Shown here: positions 32,306 through 42,369 of the stretch, piece after piece | Position numbering within the stretch: the first letter of the stretch is position 1 | Layout of the letters: every line of letters begins with the position of its first letter | Source: Podarcis raffonei | Lineage: Eukaryota; Chordata; Lepidosauria; Squamata; Lacertidae | Direction: 5' to 3' | DNA length: 64,000 nucleotides | NCBI RefSeq assembly: GCF_027172205.1 | Contig: NC_070603.1 | Location: 6,312,501 to 6,376,500 of the forward strand | The notes under the pieces: generated by a model | The model's database searches: none | The model's input: the letters and a program-made list of their open reading frames with translations, nothing else | What the model was told of the DNA's origin: nothing | Made by a program: the position numbers and the translations under genes

Positions 32306-33182
32306 TATATAAAAAATAAAAAGTATGACCATTTTAAAAAGTATTAGAAACAAGTAAAATCAATAAGGCAGTGAATGGGGAAGGAATTCCATGGGGTCTC
32401 CTTAATTCAGCCTCTGTCAAGAGCTGCTAGGATTGCCAAATAACCTGAAAGATTATTGCTTTATGCCTTTGACAGCAGCTTGTTCTGTGAAGTCACACAG
32501 TGAAACTTCATTATGTATGAAGATAAATGTTCCTGTCTGATAATGTCCACAGATACAAGAGACCATAATCAATGCTGCAAGATTTTAATTTTAAAAAATT
32601 TAATTAAAAATGATCAACCTGATTCTAAAAGCACAGATGCAAGATATCATAATCAGTGTTGCAAGATTTTAATTTTAACTGACAAGCAGCTGCAGGACCT
32701 CAAACTGATTAGCCAGCATTTGCAGTGTAGGAGAAGCCTCTGGAGTCATTTGGCTGATCTACACTGAATTTTTCCTCCTCATAGCAGCTGGGAAAGGAGG
32801 CAATTTAGATGGGGGGAAATACTTGGGAGAAGAAGGGAGCAGAGCAGTTATATTGCAATATCTTTTAAGATGCTTCCCATTTAAATGTGTTTGGGGAGCC
32901 CAGAGCAGAGAATATGGAAGGTATAACCTTCTGGATCAGACCAATGTCTCTTCTCAGCCACCATTCAGTTACCAGCAGATGACTTCTCGAAAGCAGCAAT
33001 CAAGCGCACTCTCCCTTCCTGTCTTGGCTGTCCAATCCACTTTTAAAACCATCCAAGTGGGTGGGCATCCCTATCTCCTGTGGCTGTTAGATCTATATTT
33101 TAATTAAGAGAAGTACTTTCTATTAGCTGTCCTGGACCTTCCAACATTCATTAGATGTCCATGAGTTCTAGTGTTGGAGAAT
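32306..33182 (+). repeat. Array intron block, plus copy
   Basis: Homologue of 9517-10399 (inverted), 48098-48980 and 56918-57754. Non-coding. Confidence 0.7.
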
Positions 33183-33274
33183 GAGAAGCAGTGTGGTGCA
33201 GTGGTTAGAGTTTCAGACTAGGACCTAGGAGACCTGGGTTCAAATCTCCACTTGGCATACTGCTCATTGGGTGA
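33183..33274 (+). mobile_element. MIR/CORE-like SINE, short copy
   Basis: tRNA-like head ending at 'cattgggtga', joined to the CCAAT module 'cccattggctgggg'. Confidence 0.65.
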
Positions 33275-34262
33275 GGTCCCATTGGCTGGGGGCATGTACC
33301 AGTTTCAGAATTCAGATTTCTTCTCTGCTTCTACCTCTGATGCCCTCTAGGTGGTAGTAGGAGGGAACAGATGCTTCCAGTTAGGCTGGGCATGGAATAT
33401 TTGCTCATTAAATTCAGAAAAAAGAGGAGAAATACAAGTACGTTTGCCCTTCTGTGTGTGTGTGGTGTGTACACACATCTACACACAAACACACACACAT
33501 TTTTCTTATGAATATAAAAAGACACTTTTATGGGCTTCTTATAAATGGAGAAAGAGAGAGGGCAAGAAAGAAAGCAAAAAGTGGAGCTATATTTCCTGAT
33601 GTGCACAATTGATTTGCTTAAATTGGAAAAACATCTCTTGATCTTGTACTTCTCATTGTATTCTCCAGTTCATCACATGACAAAATATGTCATATGTGTT
33701 TAAAAATCAGGTCAGTAAAGAATCACTAAAGAATGGGGGAAATACGTGGATTATTTAAAAAATATTTGCAAACATTTAACTACATTAGCAGGAAGAACAC
33801 AACACAAGAAGTTAAATAATAACTTATTTGGAAACCAGACAGTAACAATTATAAGGAACTATAGGGGAAATGCAGTGATAAAAGTGAAACCAGAAGATGA
33901 AACAGAAGGGGAGGAGGGAAATCAAATTATGTTTTTATTTCTGAAGATGTACTGCATTTCAGATCTTTTGTAAAACTGAAAACTCGAAAAATAAAATTAA
34001 CAAACAAAACAAATTGGGGATTGGACCTTGAGCAATATGTGATGCAGTGATGGCAAAATAAGGCATATGACCTGTTGGATGCTAATGCTGGGCTTGCACA
34101 ATATCTGAGCTTAGTGTTGCTTATGTCTAGATATTTATAGGATGATACTGTTTCTCTTCATTTGGTTGTTCAGTGAATAAGCAGCTAGCTAGAGCTATTG
34201 TTTATACTTGTTTTAGCTTGCCTCTGCTGCAAGCAGCTCATTGCTTCATTTCTCCTTCCCCT
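33275..34262 (+). repeat. CCAAT module plus expanded promoter-flank block
   Basis: 33275-33349 matches the compact promoter upstream of the minus exon. About 0.9 kb then separates it from the TATA module. This stretch carries a likely old L1 3' end ('aactcgaaaaataaaatt', about 33975). It begins and ends with 'ccctc', which could be a 5-bp target duplication. No gene. Confidence 0.55.
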
Positions 34263-34510
34263 CAATAACACTGCGAGGGAGGCTAAATAGAGCAGTGAGC
34301 TTTTCCCAATGGCTGGGGGCATGTACCAGTTTCAGATTTCAGATTTCTTCTCTGCTTCTACCTCTGATGCCCTCAATAACACTGCGAGGGAGGATAAATA
34401 GAGCAGCAAGCTTCATGGTGGAGCATGGGTTGGGATTTGGTTTCTCCAAGGCTTGCTAGGTCCCTCTGTGTGCCCCACTCTTGCAAGCTTATTGCCTGCT
34501 GGTTTCAGCC
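34263..34510 (+). promoter_or_regulatory. Duplicated promoter of exon copy at 34511
   Basis: A first TATA module ('ctaaatag', about 34283-34290) is followed by a second, compact promoter with CCAAT (34306-34310) and TATA-like 'gataaatag' (34393-34401), about 110 bp before the ATG. Two promoter versions are thus fused in tandem. Confidence 0.5.
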
Positions 34511-34823
34511 ATGTGGCTCTACCTGGCTGCCCTGCTGGGGCTTTACTTCCTTCGCCGATGGTACCAGGAGAGACAGACGGTGGAGAACCTGACGGAGAAA
34601 TATGTCTTCATCACGGGCTGTTCCTCTGGCTTTGGGAACCACCTTGCCAGGCATCTGGATGCCCAGGGTCTGCGGGTGTTGGCAACCTGTACCACACAGA
34701 AGGGGGCAGAGCAGCTGGACAAGGTCACCTCAGAGCGCTTGAAAACCACCGTTCTGGATGTCACCAGTACAGAGAGTGTGGCGGCAGCGACGGAGTGGGT
34801 GAAAGATCAAGTGGGGAAGAAAG
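34511..34823 (+). CDS. RDH16-like: RDH16/HSD17B6-like SDR, first coding exon (plus copy 2, open)
   Basis: 104 codons plus one base, donor 'aaag|gtagtt'. It is nearly identical to the copy at 27460; the residue difference I see is DAQGL for DARGL. It keeps the anchor, TGCSSGFG and LDVT. It has the compact promoter that the 27460 copy lacks. It starts the second higher-order unit, 7051 bp after the copy at 27460. No further enzyme exon follows before the copia element at 35409. Confidence 0.8.
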
Positions 34824-34939
34824 GTAGTTTTTTGTTGTTTTGTTTCCATGCTCTGGATCAGGCCAGGGATTATCTGTATCATCATCTGCTTATCTTTATT
34901 CCACTTTCCCACAAAATGTGACCTGAGTGACTCCCAATA

Positions 34940-35168
34940 CAGTGGTACCTCGGGTTAAGTACTTAATTCGTTCTGGAGGTCCGTTCTTAAACTGAAACTG
35001 TTCCTAATCTGAAGCACCACTTTAGCTAATGGGGCCTCCTGCTGCCGCTGCACCGCCGGAGCACGATTTCTGTTCTCATCCTGAAGCAAAGTTCTTAACA
35101 CGAGGTTAGTGGAGTCTGTAACCTGAAGTGTATGTAACCCGAAGCGTATGTAACCCGAAGTACCACTG
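34940..35168. mobile_element. Tigger/pogo-like MITE 5
   Basis: Same 229-bp form as MITE 3, TA-flanked. Confidence 0.85.
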
Positions 35169-35403
35169 TATATCAAAAATAAAATGTATGACCATTTTAA
35201 AAAGTATTAGAAACAACTAAAATCAATAAGGCAATGAATGGGGAAGGAATTCCATGGGGTCACCTTAATTCAACCTCTGTCAAGAGCTGCTAGGATTGCC
35301 AAATAACCTGAAAGATTATTGCTTTATGCCTTTGACAGCACCTTGTTCTGTGAAGTCACACAGTGAAACTTCATTTTGTATTAAGATAATTGTTCCTGTC
35401 TGA
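35169..35403 (+). repeat. Array intron block, left part
   Basis: Same as 28118-28355. It is cut by the copia element and resumes at 40401. Confidence 0.75.
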
Positions 35404-35408
35404 TAATG

Positions 35409-35796
35409 TGTCCATTAAACTTTAATTAGTTTAATGTTAAGTGAACGTCCAGTGCGCTTCCAACGCCATAAATCATATCTCAGCAGAGAATTTCGTGCAG
35501 CGGTGAAGAAGGCAGGAGAGTCAGTACCTTTCAATGAAGAATCCTGGAGCAAGCACTTTGGAACTCAGGAAAAAACTTTATTTACAAAAGAAAAAACCCT
35601 GGCGATAAAGCACACATGCTCTTATCTCCGGCATAAAGAAAACTTTACTCTAAACCTAACTCATATCAGCCCACCGGCCACAAACTGAGTGAACTGACTA
35701 TTTATACAAACTAACTCACATTCTTGGATGCTTAATGACTTCCAGCTGCTCAGTGATTAGAGCGACTTGTTACCTCTTAACCCTTTAGTACCAACA
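35409..35796 (-). repeat. Copia 1, 3' LTR
   Basis: 388 bp, TG...CA ends. Nearly identical to 40008-40395. Confidence 0.95.
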
Positions 35797-35831
35797 CCCC
35801 CTCTCGCTCGTAACACTGAGCTGTACCAACC

Positions 35832-38800
35832 TTAATTCAAATTTAAACCTGAACAGAAATATTTATGAGATTGCGGACTCAAAGCTTTTGTAAAACCGTC
35901 TGTGAGATTTTCTTTGCTTGGACAATACTTTAGTTCAATTAAACCTTGTTTTACACTTTGGCATACATTTTGATAATGGATATCCAAGTGTTTTGTGAGT
36001 GCCTTGAATTGACCTGATTTAGCTAGTTTAATACAAGGTTGATTGTCTTCCCACACTCTGATTGGTAGGGAACATTCTCCAAACAATTCTTGTACCAGTT
36101 GCTTATAAAATTCCAGTTCTCTACATACATCTGATAATGCATTGAACTCAGATTCAGTTGAACTTAAAGCTATAAGTGATTGCTTTCTTGATCTCCAACC
36201 AATTAGTGCATTTCCAAATTTTATCGCCATTCCTGACACTGATTTTCTATCTGGTCCAGCATCTGCCCAACTGCTGTCGGCCCAACATTCAAGTTGTGTG
36301 CTGCTCTCTGCTGATAGTTTTAAGCGAAACCTTTTGGTAGTTTGGAGATACCTTAAAACTCTTTTTACTCCTTGCCAAGCATGCATTGATGGTTTTTCAG
36401 CTTGTCTACACAGCATGTTGACAGCATATGTTATATCGGGCCGAGTCCACTGTGCAATGTGCAGTAGACTGCCTATCGCTGACTGGTAAACCCCGGGATT
36501 ACTGAACTCTGCCTGTTGCTCGGCTTGAGCATCCTTTGTGTAACTTAACTCCATTGGGGTTTTAACACCAGCACAGTTGTCCATTTTAAACCTTTCCAGC
36601 AACTGCTGGATCTTAGCTTCTTGGCTGAGCCAATAGTTCCCATTTTCATCTTGCTGAATTTTAACTCCTAGATAAACAGATACAGTGCCTAGTGATTTTA
36701 TCTGAAACTTTTCTCCAAGCTTTGTGGCAAATTGTTGTGCAAGTTTATCGTCCTTTCCACTGTATAATAAATCGTCAACAAATATCAAAACTGCTTCTTG
36801 TTCACATCCAGAGCCTTTTAGATAAAGACACGCATCTGCTGCGCTCTTTCTGAACCCCATGCTCTCTAGAGCATCGTTTAAACAGGAATTCCAATTACTG
36901 GCGGACTGTTTCAACCCATAAATGGATTTGTGTAGGCGCCAGACCTGGTTTGGCTTGTCTCCTTCAAAACCTGGTGGTGGTGTCATATAGACTTCCTCCT
37001 GTAAGTCTGCATTTAAATAAGCCACGTTGACATCAAAATGAAACAGCTTATTTCCCTTCTTAGCTGAAGAGGCTAAAAGCATTCTTAATGACTCCGATCT
37101 TGAAGTAGGGGCATAGATTTGAGAATAGTGAACACCTTTGCGCTGCGAAAAACCTTTTGCAACTAGTCGGGCTTTATATTGCAACTCCTCAGTAGTTGTG
37201 GGCTTTAAACGATATACCCATCGACAACCTACAGCTTGTTGCCCTTTCGGAAGCTCTGTACTTGTAAACACACTGAGAGACTTCATTGAAGCCATCTCCT
37301 TTTCCATTGCTTCCTGCCACTTTACGGCTTCTGAGCTTGGAAGCTGTTGTACCTCTATATAGCTATCTGGCTCACACTGTGCCATATTTACGTATACACC
37401 TGTCACCTTAAACCGCTCTGGTGGTTTGCCCTTTGTGGCACGTTTTGATCTGCGCAATTGTTCCTCTTGTGCCCCCTCTGACCGTTGGCTGTCAGAATCT
37501 GTTTCAGACTTTATATCTGGGTGCACCCCTAGGGATAAAGACCTCCGTTTAGATACCTCCCTTGGGCTTGGTGTTGCAGGCGACCTGCTTCGCTTTTGCT
37601 GTCTGCTAGGCCTACTGACTGGCGATGTTGGAACACTCCTAGATTCTGGCTTTCCTACCTTAGGAGAAGAACCTTGTGCCTGGTCAGAATCTGCATCTGA
37701 ACCATGTGCACCATCCCCTTCTGGCTCACTATCCTCTGGACTTTCATTCTCAGCATAAATGCCTAAATCATCTCTCAAAATGTCAGAGTTAGCATGTAAG
37801 TGAGTCCATCCGGATTGCTCACAAAATTCAGCGCTCCTACTGATGACCACTCTTGTAGTATCCCCATCTGGGTTCACGAACCTCCAAGATTTGGCGTGTG
37901 GTTCGTACCCACAAAAGATGAGTTTCCTAGCCCTTGGACTTCCCTTTTTCCTTAACGCTTTTGGGATAAGTACATAGGCTTGAGATCCAAACACTCGAAA
38001 GTAATTAACTTTGGGCTTCTTCCCATATAAAGCAAAATATGGCATAGTATCAATTACTGAATTATATACTCGGTTCAGAATATGAGTAGCCGTCTGCCAG
38101 GCTTCCGCCCAGTAACTTTGAGGGAGTTTAGAATCAAACAACATAGAGTTTGCCAACTCTTGCAGAACCCTGTTTTTACGTTCGGCCACGCCTCCTTCTT
38201 GGGGGGAATAAGGTGTAGACAGACGGTGCTTAATTCCCTTTTTCTTAAAGAAATTCTGCAACACAGACCCGGTAAATTCTGACCCTCTGTCTGTCTGAAA
38301 AGCAAGTACTCTAGTACCGAATTCAAGTTCTACTGCATGAACCCAATTTTTAACAGTTTCTGCAGTATCTGCTTTTGTTTTGAGAGGAAAAAACCATGTG
38401 ACTTTTGTTTTGTCATCCGAGAGACACAGTGCATACCTCGAACCTCCCATGCTGGCAACAGGCATTGGGCCACATAGGTCCATATGCACAAGTTGGAATA
38501 CTTTGTCAGATTTCCTATCTGAACTGGGATAGCTGCATCTATGAACCTTCGCCCTTTTGCATGCAGTACAATCCAAATACTTAGTACATTTGTTCATTTT
38601 GCACCCTTCTGATAATTCAGGTTGCCTTTTAACATACTGAAAATTAATATGTCCCAAACGGCGGTGCCATAAATGAACACAAGAATTATGGGTAGGCGAG
38701 TTCACACAACCAGCATGAACCTGTTCAACTTCATCTGGACTTGTCTCAAAATAATATAACCCATTTCTGCATTCCACCTGCAAAAGAGATACGTTATTCT

Positions 38801-39743
38801 TTGAAATAGTGCAAACCCCATTTTCAAACACAGTTTTAAACCCATCTCTATCAAGTTCTGACACAGACAAAATACACCCCTTCATTCCCTTTAGCACGTA
38901 GGCATCAATTTCTGTATGCAAACAATTCAAGAACACTGTGCCTACGGTCTTTAAGGAACGTTTAGTTGAATCTGCCATTGTCACAACTTTAGGGGTTTGC
39001 AAATGCCTGCAATTCTGCAAACGGACACTAGATGGCGCCACCAGGTGGTGAGATGCACCACTGTCGATCAACCAGCGTAGATTGCTGCCTTGGCCACGCC
39101 CTTGCATCAACGCCATTGCTGAAGCCATGTGCTGTGTGCTGTGGGAGTAGCCACGACCTCCTCCTCTTCTTCGACGTCCCCTGGAACTCCTTGTCTGGTA
39201 ACTAGGGGTAACGGCCTTGGTGCTGTCTTGACCAGGTTCACGTGTGCAGTTCTTGATTAAATGGGAAGAGGAACTACAGCGAAAACAGTGTCTAGCTGCA
39301 AAAGCATTTACTGTGTTCTCAAACTCAGCATCCCCACTCTTAGGCATAGCACAACTCCCCTTTGAAGGCAAACCTCTTTCTCTTTGCCTTTTATCCTGTT
39401 CATCTGCATGGATCTTGGCCCCCGCAGTGTTTCTGGAATTTAGCCGCTGCAGAACCGTCCAGACCTCATGCGTGTTCTTTAACTCAGAAACATAAGGCAT
39501 TTGCTCTGGTCCCACTGCCAAAACTAATAGACCTTGGGCTTTCCTGTCGCGTTTCTGTGAAGCTGCTGCTGCTGCTTTGTCTTCTGCAGACGCGTCTGCA
39601 GCTGCCTGTAAAGGCGGTGCTTCAGTACAACTCCACAACTCTTTTGCTTGCAACCAAACCCTTACTCTAGCCTTCCAATCTTGCCAATTTTTCCCATTGA
39701 GTCGCGTAAACGGGACAGCAAAACTTTCCTGGGACTCTGCCAT
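35832..39743 (-). CDS. Copia 1 gag-pol polyprotein
   Basis: A single frame of 1303 codons. Parts in order: gag with a zinc knuckle C-x2-C-x4-H-x4-C (about residue 152-165), aspartic protease with DSG (about 226), the HRRLGH pre-integrase zinc motif followed by integrase, Ty1/copia-type reverse transcriptase with FVDD (about 988-991), and RNase H near the C-terminus. The protease-integrase-RT-RNase H order defines Ty1/copia. The length is close to that of other animal copia polyproteins. Confidence 0.93.
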   Translation of the reverse strand: MAESQESFAVPFTRLNGKNWQDWKARVRVWLQAKELWSCTEAPPLQAAADASAEDKAAAAASQKRDRKAQGLLVLAVGPEQMPYVSELKNTHEVWTVLQRLNSRNTAGAKIHADEQDKRQRERGLPSKGSCAMPKSGDAEFENTVNAFAARHCFRCSSSSHLIKNCTREPGQDSTKAVTPSYQTRSSRGRRRRGGGRGYSHSTQHMASAMALMQGRGQGSNLRWLIDSGASHHLVAPSSVRLQNCRHLQTPKVVTMADSTKRSLKTVGTVFLNCLHTEIDAYVLKGMKGCILSVSELDRDGFKTVFENGVCTISKNNVSLLQVECRNGLYYFETSPDEVEQVHAGCVNSPTHNSCVHLWHRRLGHINFQYVKRQPELSEGCKMNKCTKYLDCTACKRAKVHRCSYPSSDRKSDKVFQLVHMDLCGPMPVASMGGSRYALCLSDDKTKVTWFFPLKTKADTAETVKNWVHAVELEFGTRVLAFQTDRGSEFTGSVLQNFFKKKGIKHRLSTPYSPQEGGVAERKNRVLQELANSMLFDSKLPQSYWAEAWQTATHILNRVYNSVIDTMPYFALYGKKPKVNYFRVFGSQAYVLIPKALRKKGSPRARKLIFCGYEPHAKSWRFVNPDGDTTRVVISRSAEFCEQSGWTHLHANSDILRDDLGIYAENESPEDSEPEGDGAHGSDADSDQAQGSSPKVGKPESRSVPTSPVSRPSRQQKRSRSPATPSPREVSKRRSLSLGVHPDIKSETDSDSQRSEGAQEEQLRRSKRATKGKPPERFKVTGVYVNMAQCEPDSYIEVQQLPSSEAVKWQEAMEKEMASMKSLSVFTSTELPKGQQAVGCRWVYRLKPTTTEELQYKARLVAKGFSQRKGVHYSQIYAPTSRSESLRMLLASSAKKGNKLFHFDVNVAYLNADLQEEVYMTPPPGFEGDKPNQVWRLHKSIYGLKQSASNWNSCLNDALESMGFRKSAADACLYLKGSGCEQEAVLIFVDDLLYSGKDDKLAQQFATKLGEKFQIKSLGTVSVYLGVKIQQDENGNYWLSQEAKIQQLLERFKMDNCAGVKTPMELSYTKDAQAEQQAEFSNPGVYQSAIGSLLHIAQWTRPDITYAVNMLCRQAEKPSMHAWQGVKRVLRYLQTTKRFRLKLSAESSTQLECWADSSWADAGPDRKSVSGMAIKFGNALIGWRSRKQSLIALSSTESEFNALSDVCRELEFYKQLVQELFGECSLPIRVWEDNQPCIKLAKSGQFKALTKHLDIHYQNVCQSVKQGLIELKYCPSKENLTDGFTKALSPQSHKYFCSGLNLN

Positions 39744-40007
39744 CCTCCCTGGGGCTTAGAAACGATACTCACACACCTGTAGACCGTCTCCCAGCTGCTG
39801 AGGTGGCTCCTTGAGGAATAAGACGTCTTCCAGCGAGTACAAACTGCGCAGTGCCTGTTTAAAACTTTTTCTAGGCACGTTGCAGGACTCAAGCTGCTTT
39901 GAAGGCTTTCGTTGTCGGCAACCGCTTCTGTCTTCGCTCCAGTCCTTTCATAAATCACTCTGAACTGCACTCCTTATCTCCTTTTTGACGTACAAACAGC
40001 CATAACC

Positions 40008-40395
40008 TGTCCATTAAACTTTAATTAGTTTAATGTTAAGTGAACGTCCAGTGCACTTCCAACGCCATAAATCATATCTCAGCAGAGAATTTCGTGCAGC
40101 GGTGAAGAAGGCAGGAGAGTCAGTACCTTTCAATGAAGAATCCTGGAGCAAGCACTTTGGAACTCAGGAAAAAACTTTATTTACAAAAGAAAAAACCCTG
40201 GCGATAAAGCACACATGCTCTTATCTCCGGCATAAAGAAAACTTTACTCTAAACCTAACTCATATCAGCCCACCGGCCACAAACTGAGTGAACTGACTAT
40301 TTATACAAACTATCTCACATTCTTGGATGCTTAATGACTTCCAGCTGCTCAGTGATTAGAGCGACTTGTTACCTCTTAACCCTTTAGTACCAACA
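40008..40395 (-). repeat. Copia 1, 5' LTR
   Basis: 388 bp. On the minus strand it begins 'tgttggtactaaag' and ends 'aatggaca'. Confidence 0.95.
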
Positions 40396-40400
40396 TAATG

Positions 40401-40691
40401 TCCACTGATCAACCTGATTCTAAAAGCACAGATATCATAATCAGTGGATATGGAAGGTATAACCTTCTGGATCAGGCCAATGTCTCTTCTCATCCACCAT
40501 TCAGTTACCAGCAGATGACTTCTCGAAAGCAGCAATCAAGCGCACTCTCCCTTCCTGTCTTGGTTGTCCAATCCACTTTTAAAACCATCCAAGTGGGTGG
40601 GCATCCCTATCTCCTGAACCTTCCAACATGCAACTTCATTGGATGTCCATGAGTTCCAGTGTTGGAGAATGAGAAGCAGTGTGGTGTAGTT
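40401..40691 (+). repeat. Array intron block, right part, with SINE head
   Basis: Continuation of 35169-35403. Matches 28356-28649 including the start of the MIR-like SINE. Confidence 0.75.
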
Positions 40692-42006
40692 CCCTGGGCC
40701 TTGGAGTTCCCTAACCTATTGGTATTGGGGGACTTCAACATCCATGCTGAAGCCACTCCCTCCTCACAGGCTCTTGACCTGGCGTCTTCCATGGCAACAC
40801 TAGGGCTCTCCCAGTTTGTTTCGGGCCCCACGCTGGATTTGATCTTTGGCGTTGGTATAGATGTGATCATGTCTCCTTCGATGAAGGTGCCATGGTCTGA
40901 TCACTACGCTCTGAAAGCCAGGATTGACTTTCCACCCCCACCCTGCTTAGGTGGCGAGCCGATTTGGGCTTGCCCGCAGAGGCTGATGGACCCTGAGAGA
41001 TTCCACCAAGCCTTGTGGGACCTTTCTCCCCCTGGCGACTCATTGACTGAGCTTGTTGAGGGCTGGAATATCCAGCTCCTGGCAGCCATGGATGAGATCG
41101 CACCTAAGCGCCCTCTGCGACCCCGCAGAAACCGGGCTCCCTGGTTTACCAAGGAGCTTCGGAAAATGAAGCGGGATCTCAGACGGCTAGAGCGAGTATG
41201 GCGGGGTGCCCGTGACGGAGCCTCAAGAACATCTTATAGGGTTTTTATAAAAACCTATGGGATGGCAGTGAAGGCTGCTAAGAAGTCTTACTTCTCGGTC
41301 TCCATTGTATCCGCTAGCTCTCGCCCAGCACAATTATTTAGTATAATCAGGTCTTTAACGTCCCTTGAAGGACAGCCAAATTTAAATAACAATTTGACAC
41401 ACAGCTGTGAGGCATTTGCAAGCTTTTTTGCGGAGAAGGTCCTGTTGCTCTGCCATGACCTCCCTGCCAATTTGGATACACTAAAGGAACTGAAGGCCCC
41501 TCGACTGTCCTCGGGTCCAGTATTGGACCACTTTGACCGGATATCCCCAGCCAATGTGGACAGACTCCTCCAAGCTGGAAAGCCCACCACCTGTCCTCCT
41601 GACCCGTGCCTGTCTTGGCTGATTAAAGCACGTCCAGACGAGGTGCGGGCCCCCCTGGGGGATATCATCAATTTATCCCTTGGCACTGGGATATTCCCAG
41701 GGGAATTGAAGGAGGCAGTGGTGCGTCCACTCTTAAAGAAAACATCATTAGAACAGTGAGGTAAAGGTACCCCTGCCCGTAGGGGCCACTCTTGCCAGAC
41801 TCTAGGGTTGTGCGCTCATCTCACTCTAGAGGCCGGGAGCCAGCGCTGTCCGCAGGCACTTCCGGGTCACGTGGCCAGCGTGACAAAGCTGCATCTGATG
41901 AGCCAGAGCCGCACACGGAAACGCCGTTTACCTTCCCGCTGGTAAGCGGTCCCTATTTATCTACTTGCACCCGGGGGTGCTTTCGAACTGCTAAGTTGGC
42001 AGGCGC

Positions 42007-42369
42007 TGAGCCATTCCTGGGGGGTCCGGCATGCTTCCTCTGCACGGCTCTGATTTCCCCAGGGACCTCCGACTCCAGCAGAACGTAAACACAGTGGAAC
42101 AGAAGCAGGGTCGCCGTGTGTGCGTAATAACTCTGGCTGAACGCAGGCTGTCTCCTTATCTTTGTTTTAAGTCTTTATTCCTTAGCAAAACACAACAGTT
42201 ATAAATCTCCTGGCGACAATGCGCTCATCGCTGCTCTCTCGCAACGGAGCAAAACACACACTGACTGAGACACAGAAAACACTCCCCTCAGTATTCTAAA
42301 ACCACGCCTCAGAATGTGAGACGTCACTCAGAACTTCTTAACCCTGTGAGTTCTGAGCCTCTCTCCACA
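42007..42369 (-). repeat. Copia 2, 3' LTR
   Basis: 363 bp with TG...CA ends, paired with 45128-45491. Confidence 0.92.

Larger units (their letters stand above)
35409..40395 (-). mobile_element. Ty1/copia LTR retrotransposon 1 (looks whole, young)
   Basis: Minus-strand element of 4987 bp with 388-bp LTRs (35409-35796 and 40008-40395). The LTRs differ at about two positions, so the insertion is recent. The 5-bp target duplication 'taatg' lies at 35404-35408 and 40396-40400; the paralogue at 28352-28365 shows the empty site. The primer-binding site (39999-40007, 'ggttatggc' on the minus strand) would pair with the anticodon arm of initiator tRNA-Met, as in Drosophila copia. A purine tract lies next to the 3' LTR (35797-35810). 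One long gag-pol frame. It looks whole. Confidence 0.95.
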
